The notes beneath the pieces were generated by a model. That model ran no database searches and was not told the origin of the DNA. It saw only the letters and a program-made list of their open reading frames with translations. This document shows positions 12,335 to 22,602 of a DNA stretch of 64,000 bases, one piece after another. Position 1 is the first letter of the stretch. Each line of letters begins with the position of its first letter. The position numbers and the translations under genes were made by a program. The DNA comes from Acanthochlamys bracteata (Eukaryota; Streptophyta; Magnoliopsida; Pandanales; Velloziaceae), in NCBI GenBank assembly GCA_019914995.1, contig CM034131.1, positions 3,566,501 through 3,630,500 on the forward strand. Direction: 5' to 3'.

Positions 12335-13708
12335 CTATCCTGTTACTGCAAGCAGAGATGGTGTTCCTCTGTTGTTCTCTGTTCTCATTATATGTTGTCG
12401 TTCTCCCTTACCAACCTGAGCTTTCTCGACAGCACCAACAGTGGCAGTTGTAGTAATGCTACTAGTAGAATTACCAAACTTTGAAGATGAAGAAGAAGAA
12501 GGCCTGAAGGCTTTCATGGGGCTAGCAAAAGTCCATGCCCAGCTTCTGCTACGAGCATGCGGCGTGCCTGTTGCACTAGGCACACCCATCTCATGATCAA
12601 CATCAACTGCTTCTGCAGCAGCTGAGAGCCAGTAAGAAGACGATGAAGACGAATAGATCATTCCGAACCCTCCGAAGATTCCACCGCACCGAACTCTTTC
12701 CTTGATCATTCCTTGCTGCTGGTGCTGAAGTTTCGAAGAACTTGTACTATGGTGCTTTGCTTCACGCTGTGACTCAACTCTCCGGAGAGTACAGTCGCCG
12801 AATCCGGTAGACAAACGTTCGAGGAAGTCGCCTGAGAAGCTTCTGCTTCCGCAACCGACCGATCTAGACCGTCCAACATTGCGGCCGAATGAAGATGAAC
12901 TTGAAAGCTGGCTTTCGTCTTCTATAACTACAATACTGTTGTTATTATCTCTTCTCGGAGTAGCCTTTGCAACTTCTGGCTGGATAGTTGCTGTAGCTGG
13001 TGTTGTATTGACCATGCACTGTTGTTGCTGCTGCAGATTTTGTTGTTGAAGGCGGCTGTGGTTATGCTGATGTTTCAGATCATGCTGCTGCTGTCCTGCG
13101 CCGGATGACGAAGATGATCTCGTCTTGGAAGAAGAAGAAGATGAAGAAGTGGACGACAAGGTAAGGAAAGACCAGAAACTCTTCTTTCTCGGGCTGTCCA
13201 TTACTACTTCGACACACCCACCACTGGGCGCAACAGATTTGCTTCTCTTCAATACTGCAGCTGCAGAACTAGTGCTACCGCTATTACGAGTGGCTAGAAC
13301 AGGGGCGTTACATGCTTTGTTGAATGCAGTGCTAGTAGCAGTGACGCTTGATCTCTTCATCTTGCGAGAAGAAGAAGAAAGCAAAAAAGGGATTCTGTAG
13401 TGCCGGCTTCGATAGGCAGAAGCATTAACAGTAGGAACATTAATGCCGGAAGTGAAGTTGGAGGAAGAAGAAGAAGAGAAATCATTGAAGGGAGGAGAAG
13501 AAGAGGATGAAGAGGGTTGTTGGTGGTGGTGTTGTTGTAGAGCAGACGAAGAAGAAAAGAAAGGGCTGGAGAGCTTTGAAGAAGAAACAAGCTTACCAAG
13601 TTTTTCTTGCAAACAGAGAGCACAGATTCCGCCAGGGATACTCCCCCTATAGGGATGCTCGCTGCAGCACTGCATCCGGTCTCCTCCCATGTCGTTGTCC
13701 ATCACCAT
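12335..13708 (-). CDS. Serine-rich plant protein with N-terminal Cys/His motif, uncharacterised family
   Basis: Intronless frame of 457 aa, complete from ATG to stop. Residues 14-39 carry CC-x2-HPYR-x7-C-ALC-LQEKLGKL, a Cys/His cluster that could bind zinc. Blocks 280-316 (SRSVGCGSRSFSGDF and GFGDCTLRRVESQRE), 334-350 (MIKERVRCGGIFGGFGM), 386-401 (RSRSWAWTFASPMKAF) and the C-terminus 449-457 (TPSLLAVTG) recur, as I remember them, in a family of uncharacterised plant proteins. The linkers are low-complexity Ser, Gln and His tracts encoded by trinucleotide-like runs. There is no signal peptide or membrane segment, and Arg/Ser-rich stretches suggest phosphorylation. Function is unknown. Two further Met codons (residues 3 and 7) lie close to the chosen start. 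Confidence 0.88.
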   Translation of the reverse strand: MVMDNDMGGDRMQCCSEHPYRGSIPGGICALCLQEKLGKLVSSSKLSSPFFSSSSALQQHHHQQPSSSSSSPPFNDFSSSSSSNFTSGINVPTVNASAYRSRHYRIPFLLSSSSRKMKRSSVTATSTAFNKACNAPVLATRNSGSTSSAAAVLKRSKSVAPSGGCVEVVMDSPRKKSFWSFLTLSSTSSSSSSSKTRSSSSSGAGQQQHDLKHQHNHSRLQQQNLQQQQQCMVNTTPATATIQPEVAKATPRRDNNNSIVVIEDESQLSSSSSFGRNVGRSRSVGCGSRSFSGDFLERLSTGFGDCTLRRVESQREAKHHSTSSSKLQHQQQGMIKERVRCGGIFGGFGMIYSSSSSSYWLSAAAEAVDVDHEMGVPSATGTPHARSRSWAWTFASPMKAFRPSSSSSSKFGNSTSSITTTATVGAVEKAQVGKGERQHIMRTENNRGTPSLLAVTG

Positions 13709-13920
13709 TCCAACTCTCCTACCTTTCTCTCACCCATGCAATCTCCTCCTTTCCTCTTGTCTATCTAGACTGTAGAGAAATGGAGATCTCGCTCTTCATA
13801 GAGATGGAAGAAGGAGAAATGGAGTGGTTGTTGTGCGTTGAATGAATGAAATGAATGCTTTGGTTTTGGTTTTGTTTTTTTAGTGTTTTCTTTACTTTTT
13901 TAACTCGCATTGATCGATCT

Positions 13921-14184
13921 AGGGGGTGTTTGGCTTTGCTTTCCCCCAACCCAACTTTTCAATTCTCCATTTCACGTTTTTCAATACATATTTTATAAAT
14001 ATATAAAAAATTTATTTAAAAATTTAGAAAATGTAGAAAAATTCTACTTGAAATGAGATCTTTTTATTACATATTTTTATTATTTTTTAGAAGTAAAAAA
14101 ATAGAAATTCGTTTTTCAAAAAAGACAAAAATACCCTTCATTTTACAAAAACTCTATTTCATAAGCAATCCCAAACGCCCCCCT
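13921..14184. mobile_element. AT-rich miniature inverted-repeat element (copy B, best preserved)
   Basis: Starts AGGGGGTGTTTGGCTTTGCTT and ends AAGCAATCCCAAACGCCCCCCT, giving imperfect terminal inverted repeats of about 20 bp around a 264-bp non-coding AT-rich body with the family blocks. It lies about 210 bp upstream of the start codon of the gene at 12335-13708, so it is in that gene's promoter or 5' leader region. Flanks GATCGATCT and AATCTATAA show no exact duplication. Confidence 0.75.
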
Positions 14185-14272
14185 AATCTATAACAGCACT
14201 GCAGTGTAGTATTATAGTGCTATAGATAACAAAATGGCAGCGTTCGGGGACGGGCCGAAGAGTGCGCAGAAG

Positions 14273-14278
14273 CACGTG
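14273..14278. promoter_or_regulatory. G-box CACGTG upstream of the 12335-13708 gene
   Basis: A perfect palindromic G-box sits about 565 bp upstream of the ATG of the minus-strand serine-rich gene. bZIP and bHLH factors are known to bind this motif. One hexamer alone is weak evidence. Confidence 0.3.
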
Positions 14279-15083
14279 GAGCCTTGCACTTGTTTATGCT
14301 TCTGCTCTGCGCAGTGTAGACAAACGAGACGGTTATTCATGGTTAATCACTTCATTAGATTATTCAAGTATGGGAGTTACGGATCTCTTTAAAATGAACG
14401 AGAAATTATGGAGAAACTGATATAAATTGTCACAGATTTAAATGCTCCCTACCTCAAACCCTCGACTAAACGCTCCATCTTCTCATCCAGAGCAAATGAG
14501 CATCCTACAACTTTGGGCATAGAAGCGTCCTGCATTCATCTTGACATGGCAAGGCTGGTACAACTTTATGACACAAATCAACAAGTCAAGACTACTTACA
14601 AAGGAACCAGAATACATTCTCAACTCAAAAGCATAACAAACATCATGCTAAATAAAAGTTCTCATATGTGCACCAAAAAGACCACAAGGGAATATCACAG
14701 CTTTTACTGCATACATGATTTTCTAATTATGATGTACCATCATAAATTATACAATAAGATGAAAATAAAGGACCAAACAGTTAAGCCTAATTGACAAAAT
14801 ATGGATCAGAGGATATCGAGATAATATTGTGAATATGGAATCTTGATATTCGTAACAAGGGCTTTCCTGAGATATGAAGATGTTGGTCAGAGCAGCACAG
14901 AAATACATCTCCACAAAGACAATCAAGAGAGAATAGAGCAAGTAAACTACTTTCCACCTCAAAAGCTACTTGTCTCAATGCTTTCACTAACCAAAACTAA
15001 CATCAGGTACCCACTGTTGAAAGTAAAGCATACAGAGCCACATCCAATCCAGGCTACTTGATGCATTTATCTCATGATCAAAA
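14279..15083. other. Intergenic DNA and probable 3' UTR of the AKR2-type gene
   Basis: No coding signal. The part next to 15084 is probably the 3' UTR of the minus-strand ankyrin gene, whose stop codon is at 15084-15086. Confidence 0.45.
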
Positions 15084-18000
15084 TCACAAGAAAGCATCCT
15101 TCTCAAGCAACTTCAACACTTCATCCTGGTTGTTCAGCTTGGCAACATCAATCGATGTCTTTCCATCCAAATTTTGAAGGGTTCTACATCACAGATTAGC
15201 CCAAAATGGGGGTCTATCAACATGTGATGAAACAAATAGCATTAACTACAAAGTATCAGGTTTTCAAGTAACTTACACAGCTGCACCATTTTCCAAAAGA
15301 AGTGCAACACAACCTTCTGCGCATAACCAGCAGCATAATGAAGAAGAGTATTCTTGTTCTTATCCAAGGCATCCACTTTTGCACCGGCTTCAAGAAGAAC
15401 ATGAATACTAACACAAGTATATTGGCAGTATAGATGAAGCTATGAGCTAATCTAACATTAGCAGGTGAATCAATAAAGACTATGATAACAGAGCATTTGC
15501 AATGAGGGGATAACATTTCAGAGAAGTGACAAAATTAATCTTAAAAACAAGAGCATCTTACCACCTATAAACAAGACCTCATGGACAAAATGAAAATAGT
15601 AAAGCCACGATCAATCTAACCATTGTACAATAATAATCAAAGTCATGACTTCTTAAAACAATAATAATCAAAGCACAAATCAAGAACTTAAGTGTCATCC
15701 AGGAAAAGCCAACTAGGTATCGAACCCTGATGCTCGTTTCAGTAAAGTGTGTGGGGAGCTCGTACCTCACCATACCCGCAAGCAAAATGGAGAGCAGTTC
15801 TTCCTTCTGCATCTTCTTCATCCTTGTTTGCTCCAGCAGCAAGGGCCCGCTGCAAACCCTGAGGAAAAAAGACAAACAAAGGATGATCTTGTCTGGCAAC
15901 TATCAGAAAGACAGGATATCCACAGAGAAAATAAATCCAATTAATGGCTCTATGAGGAGGACATAAAAAGAAGCCATTATATTTAAGTCAAGTAACAACT
16001 TTCACAACAACATGTCAACTATGCAAAATCCATCCAAAGACAACATCAGTTTATGCCACAACGTAAGTGAAGAATGACCTACAAATGACATAATCAAATG
16101 CTACTGGTAGATGTAAAGGCCTAACAGGAAGATCTACACTGCGCCAACGTTAGCTAGCTTTAATAGTAACTAGCAGAATCAGGATCCATAGGGAAATGCA
16201 TATCTCCAACCAACTAATGCGAGCCGCTAATTGTTTAACGCATCGATTAGTTACTCCCAACACAGTTGCCTACTCAAATATGGCATGTGAAAGATCTAAT
16301 CATGCAAGAGTAAACTATAAAAAAGATGGATAACCAATCACAAAATTCGAGGAAATGTATGTTTCCAAAAGTTTATTCATTAACAACACTTTTAAGGTTC
16401 AACGAATCACCTCAACATCACCAACACTAGCAGCATGATGAACAATAGACTCATCCTCATTTCCATCTTCTTCTGTTGCTTCTTCTGGTCCAGGGATCTC
16501 TGAAGAAGTGGCCCCCTCCAGAGGAGACTGCACACTAATTGCTTGGCCCAGCTTTTGAAGCACATCTTGGTCATTCCAGTACCTGAACAACATCATTTAG
16601 GTCATAGGAAACTCACAGGACTTCTTAACAACCCAATAATGCAACATGGTACACTGTACTTCATCATAGCAGTGGGACCTTCACTCTCAATCTCATCAAA
16701 GATCTTCTTCAAAGATGGATCATCCTTCACACGAGCCAATTGCTCTTCATAATTTTCTTTATGAGCTGGAGTTTGCAAAGTCTCTAGCATACTCGACATT
16801 CCAGGATCCTGACCAATGACCATTAGTAAGAAATGTTTCAAGACAAAGCACTAAGACAATTCTCCCATATCCTAAATTGAAACCTCAACAGTAACACACC
16901 TGCATTAAAGCATTTCCAAGGCGCTCTGCCATGGTCATGAACTGAGGATTTTGCATGACCTGCTGCATAGTCGACATATATTGTTGGGGATCAAACTGAA
17001 GAGTATCTTGGCACCAGCCTGAACAGTCTGCTGCAGCTGATCAGCTAACCGTGTAAATACAGGATCGTGTGCAATCTGCTCTGCTAGATCTTTTATACTT
17101 GGGTCCTGTAATAGCGAGAGATTGTATCGATGTAAGGATACAACATCTTGAGATACAGAAATATTATCTATCTCTTTTATACTTGGGTCCTGTAATAGCG
17201 AGAGATTGTATCGATGTAAGGATACAACATCTTGAGATACAGAAATATTATCTATCTCTTTTATACTTGGGTCCTGTAATAGCGAGAGATTGTATCGATG
17301 TAAGGATACAACATCTTGAGATACAGAAATATTATCTATCTCTTTTATACTTGGGTCCTGTAACAGAGACAGATGTACAATGTAAAAATACAATATGTTG
17401 AGATGTAGAAACATTAAAAAAGCTTTCAATTTTACTTTAACAATAATCAGCATTAGAACAAAAAATAGCTTTTTTCAAACAAATTCCACAACAAATTGAC
17501 AATCACATGCATAAACATGTTACTTCACAGTATTAATGCTTCTAGTAATGGATTTTACATAATGGATCCACAGTCCAACTACAATACACAGATTGTTTCA
17601 ACTTCAAGAGCATAAAATACACAAGTTCCATATGGCTATTCACCCAAATGGGTAATATCAGATCAGCAGTGAATGCAATTGAAGAAAGCACAACACTAAA
17701 TAAGTACCTCAGGGCTCAGGCAAACAAGAAAGATTTACGCCAACTACTTCTATATTTTGACAATTACAAATCGAAAAGCAACAAAAGAGAGTAGCATACC
17801 AAGGTAAGAGTGTTACATATAAATTAGATATATTGTAATTCAGATTGGCAGCATTACAGCCAATGAGCTCAAGTTGCTTCCTCTACATAGGCAATTGAAA
17901 AGTTATATGAAGTTAACTCAATATACAGATAACAGGAAAAAAATGATTTTAGTCAACTTGGAGTGCAACAATCATCTTACTAAAAGGAAAGACCTTGACA

Positions 18001-19849
18001 TTAACATACTTAGAAGTGTAACGAACACATGGTTAATAACTAGAATCCAACACCTCCAAGAAAAATGATTTTCAAAAGCTGGACTTCAAATGAACTTTAT
18101 TTTTCTTAGCATAAAGGACTCTCAAGGGCTGAACATATGCCTTCAATCTCCAAAGAAAGATCAGACATGGTTACTACTTTTGCATTTTGTGCTTGATTAT
18201 GGATACAAGTAGCAAATTTGTTTAACACTATTCATACACCAGTATAACGAAACTCTTCAAGTTATATGTCATCTAATTTTATCCTCACAGAAACATCACT
18301 TAAGATTATAGGTAGAATGCACAAGAGTTCCTTTGCTACGTGATACTACACATGCTCAATGTATTATCAACTTTCGTATTCAAACAGTTTCCTAGTGCCT
18401 CATCTGCCATAGTAATCGCAAACAGTTCAAGCAGGTTCCATAAGTAGAAATCCAAATGTTCAAGGACGTCCTGTTATAAATTTTCTGAACGAACAATATG
18501 CCGAATGTATGTTTATGAAATCTAACATAAAGCTGCAAAGCAAAACGATAATTTGACAAAAGATCATTGCTACATATGTGCAAACTTCTTTGGAGCAATC
18601 ATAGTTACATAAAGAATCACTGCAATTCAGAAAAACAGATGTCGAAATTTGACATATATTTTTTGACAACAATGTCACCATCTATTCATCAAAATGATAA
18701 GTCAAGAGAGTACGTTAAACAAGCCAGACATGGAAGAAAAATCAAAGGCGTCAGGAGAAAAAACAGTTGGCATTGAAGGAGCAGCTCCAAGTCCAGTTTT
18801 GGAGGCTTTTCCCTCCTCTGACCCTGACTTTCCATCTAGAAGAGTAAAGCATCAAGTATCTCAGTCTAAGAAATGTATTAAATCCAATCAATTCCCCTAA
18901 GACATGGCAACATCATCATTATTATACAAGTACAGCTGCAACTAACAATACTTGCTTCGATTTGCATCTAGCTGTGTTTGTCATTTCATAATCTAATACT
19001 TACTCGAAGAATTATAACATACTACAAACACTTCTTCGAATTATCTACCATTCTCTCTTATGCTCAAGTTATCTTCATCAATTACCATTAACAAGCATCA
19101 TTTGTACTCTAAATTTTGCCAATTAATCAAGCAACTATTCACAGCATTGGCTTCTGCCCGTGAGTCATTTCTTATATCCAATCACTCTATTGAGCTTGAC
19201 TTCAGAATTCAGCAGAAGTATCAGTTTAACCAGTAGGCTTCAAGCATCTTACAGTTTTCAGCAGTTTCAGCCATCTCAGACATTCTGTTAGTTTCAGTTA
19301 TCCCTACAATTGTTCCACAGTTTCCCCTACTGACATGTGTTTTAGCAAATGTTGGAAATAGACACAGTTGGTAGCAACATACTTAAAATCCACCAATTAA
19401 ACCTAAGATCGAGTTGTGTTGGAAAGTATGCTATTATCAGGCATCGATCTGATAACAATAACAATCTTCATATAGGAGTTGCTCAAAATTGGTAAGAACT
19501 TCCATTATGCGTAAACAATGTAGGCTAAGGGTTTACGAACATAAGGCATTAGCATTCTTCAGACTACATGATTAACACAGAAAAACTTATTTTTCGTAAT
19601 TATTATTACTACTCTTGCTAATTACTTACTCCAATTTTTCCTTAAAGTTAGTATTGAATCAAATACGTGAAAACCAGTGAATAATCTAAACAAAAACAAA
19701 AAGCCACTGATAAATCGAGTTCCAAGACCAACCCCGAACTCTGGAACACCGATCAAAACAGCCACACAAACGAAGAACAACAGAGAAATCACTAGACTGA
19801 GAGAGAAATGTAGAGAAATTCTAAGACCTTGATTGCTGGAGGACGACAT
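15084..19849 (-). pseudogene. AKR2: AKR2-type ankyrin-repeat gene, frameshifted copy
   Basis: Homologue of Arabidopsis AKR2A/B, the cytosolic factor that binds and targets chloroplast outer-envelope proteins. Exons inferred from splice sites and homology: 19828-19849, 18714-18835, 16900-17105, 16660-16808, 16411-16582, 15766-15858, 15277-15407 and 15084-15183. Family blocks in order are [91 protein letters not shown], ankyrin repeats ([29 protein letters not shown]) and the C-terminus [12 protein letters not shown]. Exon 3 is 206 nt where 207 would keep frame, so the frame breaks near 17010. Exon 7 has a second one-base loss near 15321. The exon 6/7 junction also does not fit cleanly: a mini-exon near 15489-15500 may have lost its donor GT. 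It is either a decaying paralogue or a real gene damaged by assembly indels. Confidence 0.85.
17089..17420. repeat. 84-bp tandem repeat carrying duplicated splice acceptors
   Basis: Three copies at 17089-17172, 17173-17256 and 17257-17340 look identical by eye. A diverged fourth copy runs from 17341 to about 17420. In the sense of the minus-strand AKR2-type gene, each unit contains the end of intron 2 (pyrimidine-rich, then TTACAG) and the first 17 bases of exon 3 (GACCCAAGTATAAAAGA). Candidate acceptors therefore fall before 17357, 17273, 17189 and 17105. 84 is a multiple of three and the units contain no stop in frame, so using an upstream acceptor would add 28, 56 or 84 residues. Confidence 0.93.
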
Positions 19850-20039
19850 GTGGAGCTAATCGGGAGCACCGCGTTCGTTGCTTCAAGAGGGGGAAAGGAA
19901 ATACTTCTTCAGGGGTTAAGAAGGAAGAAGAGTTGAAAACGAAAGAACTACCTCACTCGTTGTGTGACATGGCGCGAAGGCAGTCGGACTAAATATTGGA
20001 CCTAAATTTCTCAGATGGAGAGCTAAAGGAAAAAAAAAG
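19850..20039 (-). promoter_or_regulatory. Proximal 5' flank of the AKR2-type gene
   Basis: About 190 bp of less AT-rich sequence lies between the ATG and the miniature element at 20040. It includes a CTTCTTC-rich stretch on the sense strand, typical of plant 5' leaders. No clear TATA box is seen, so the transcription start is unknown and the inserted element may lie in the promoter. Confidence 0.35.
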
Positions 20040-20310
20040 AGTTTGGCATTGCTTTCTCAAAAAGCAGTTTTTGACATTGCATTCTCGAAAAAAAATTCTT
20101 TAATTTTTAATTTATATTTTTTAATATATTTTTTATAAATATTTAAAAAAATTATTAAATATCTAAAAAATATAAATAAATTCTATAAGTAAAATTTTTT
20201 TATTACTTAATTTTATTATTAATTTAAGATAAAAAATAGAACTTATTTTTTTAAAAAATAAAAATATTTTTTATTCTAGAAAAGTACATTTAAAAAATAC
20301 TTCCAAACGC
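20040..20310. mobile_element. AT-rich miniature inverted-repeat element (copy C)
   Basis: Starts GTTTGGCATTGCTTTCTC and ends ATACTTCCAAACGC, with the family AT-rich blocks between. It lies about 190 bp upstream of the AKR2-type start codon. An internal duplication of the first about 40 bp (GTTTGGCATTGC... and TTTTTGACATTGC...) is visible. Confidence 0.7.
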
Positions 20311-20979
20311 AAAAAAAGATCCGATTTTGGTTCGACGATTTGAACCCGATGTGACTCCAATAACAACCGCCTGATCTGGAGTCAGACGCGCCACCAATTG
20401 CGCGGCGTATCCAATTGTAATGTAACTCTGAGCTTTTATTAATTACATATAAATAAATCTTTTTATTTTTTAATTACATAAAAATAAGTTTTGTGAAAAT
20501 AAATTTTTAAAAAATAAAATTAGATAAAAAATAGAATTCAGAGTAGTAACTAAAATACGTGAAGAAAAAATTTTAAGTTAAATCTTAATGAAAGTAAAGT
20601 TGATGAAAAGTGAAATTCGAAATAATAATTGAAACTAATGAAATAATAATATTTAAATTTTAGAGGAAGGAAATGAAATTATATGCAATTAAAACATTCC
20701 CTTAGCACATATTTATATTAGTTTCATCCCTTTTCAATCTGAATTTCTAACAATCAACATAATGTGCAAGTTTAATTGTGATACAATGTCCAAGTTAGCA
20801 TTTACCCATTCTTCAATTTCACTACAAATTTTGGAATCCAATGATTTGATTTCATTTGCACAAACTAAATTGATAGGCAGATGTAAGTTTTCGCATGCTA
20901 ATATTGTCCATAGACCTATTGGGTCGAAATATATGCAAGGTAACCATAGAAATGAAATCCTAAACATATCTATATATTT
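20311..20979. other. Intergenic DNA, no gene seen
   Basis: AT-rich. A 76-codon plus-strand frame (20762-20992) overlaps a 77-codon minus-strand frame, and neither resembles a known protein. Confidence 0.35.
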
Positions 20980-20983
20980 CGGG

Positions 20984-21235
20984 AATGTTTAGAAGTGCTT
21001 ATTGAAAAGAAGTTTTTTTTAAATAATGTATGTTAAAAAGTTTTAAAAAATGACTTTATTTTTTCATTTAAAAAAATAATAAAAATAATTAATAATAAGC
21101 GATATAAAATTTTTTTATATTTTTAAATTTTTTTAAAAATTATGTATAATATTTTAGAAGCTTTATTAAAAATATAAAATAAAAAATTGGAGTGAAAATG
21201 AAATTATAAGCTCTTCTTTTAAAAAAAATAGAGCC
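20984..21235. mobile_element. AT-rich miniature element (copy D, reverse orientation)
   Basis: Starts GGGAATGTTTAGAAGTGCTTATTGAAAAG and ends TTATAAGCTCTTCTTTT, with an AAAATAATAAAAATAATTAATAATAAG core resembling the complement of copies A and B. It is diverged and the ends are approximate. Confidence 0.5.
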
Positions 21236-22602
21236 AGAACTACTTTTTACACCTAGCGACCATGCTGCAGCACTTCAGGTCCCAAATGGCTTCCATGTGC
21301 AAAAGAATAGAGGCAGAACTGAACTAGTCTTGTGCTTCAGTGAACCTAGAGTCGTTTATTGAATGCAACAGCTGTAAAACTTGATACACCAGCACTATGC
21401 CTCGGATCGATGACATTATACAACACACCCCAATACTACATGAGCTTGTTAGATCTTTGCTATCCATACCAAAAAGTGAGCAGTTAGAATGGCGACATTA
21501 CCTGTCATGGACATTTAATGACACATATACAATTAACCATATGTAAACAATTTTATAAAACCACAAGTGTTTTAAATGGCGAAGCAAAATCATGTAAATT
21601 CTATATACAGGAAAACCTCTATATGTTTACATAAATATGTGAATCATTGATAAGGATTAGAAATGGCAAATTATAGTAGCAAGAAACTCAATTCAATCTT
21701 AAAATGCTAGAATTGAAGTGTGACTTAAGTATGATAAACTTAAGCTTAAGAACATTTGAATGTTAAAATAAGAAGCTTTTTGAAAAATAATTTCTTATTA
21801 AAACTGAAGCAGAATTAGATATAAAATCATAAAATTAAACATGCTTTAAGTGCTTGAACACAATTTCTCTAGTATTTGTTTAGATTTAGATATAATGCTC
21901 ATTAAATTGGTATCTATTATTCAAATAAATAGCTCGCTAAATATTATTAAAAGATTTTGATCTAAGAATCTTTTAAGATTTTATGGAAATGTAATTTGTT
22001 TGATACTATTGAAATATGACGGCATAAAAATCTTTGTATACACGATCAGCCATGTACCAACTTTTATAGAGTTATAGTACAGATTCTATATTTCTTCGAC
22101 TTTTCTGGAGTAACAAGGTGTGCATTAGTTCTTTTGTGATTTTCTATACCAGCTTGTTTTTCTTCACCAGATTATAAATGGATTTATATTAAGCTATTGT
22201 GCACAACGGCGGTTTGTATAAATTGCAACAGGTTGTCTTATCGAAACCATCAGTTACCAGTGATGCATTTCTTCCTCGATATTTCGTCGAAGTCCTCAAA
22301 TATCTTGTTCATGTTCATAGTTTAATTTGTCTATCATAGCATTCGCAAATAGTGCATCTATGCGTAGTATCGAACAAGTAAAGCTAAGAGCACGTTCTCT
22401 CCTTGGCGATCATAACAGTCAATAGCTTGTTACATCATTAGTTAGCGAAGTAGAATCAACTACTAGATCCTACAAGCGAAGATAACTACTGTGAGCGAAT
22501 TATATACACTTAATATATGTAAAGAATAGCTATACAAAAGAATAATGCCCTAGAGAGAGAATTGGTGGAGACCATATTTCACATAACTATCACAGCACTA
22601 AT
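21236..22602. other. Intergenic DNA including the ClpD 3' flank
   Basis: No gene or named repeat seen. Bases just below 22603 are probably the 3' UTR of the minus-strand ClpD gene. Confidence 0.4.

Noticed and set aside
13125-13845. Plus-strand Glu/Lys-rich open frames opposite the serine-rich gene
   Set aside because: They are antisense readings of Ser codon runs. The minus-strand frame has the conserved family blocks.
17069-17401. Regular repeats that could suggest a CRISPR array, or a plus-strand repeat protein
   Set aside because: The units are contiguous 84-bp duplications of an intron-exon junction without unique spacers, in a plant gene. The plus-strand frame is the shadow of the minus-strand one.
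20734-20992. Overlapping plus and minus open frames of about 76 codons
   Set aside because: Both fall in AT-rich intergenic DNA without homology; open by chance.
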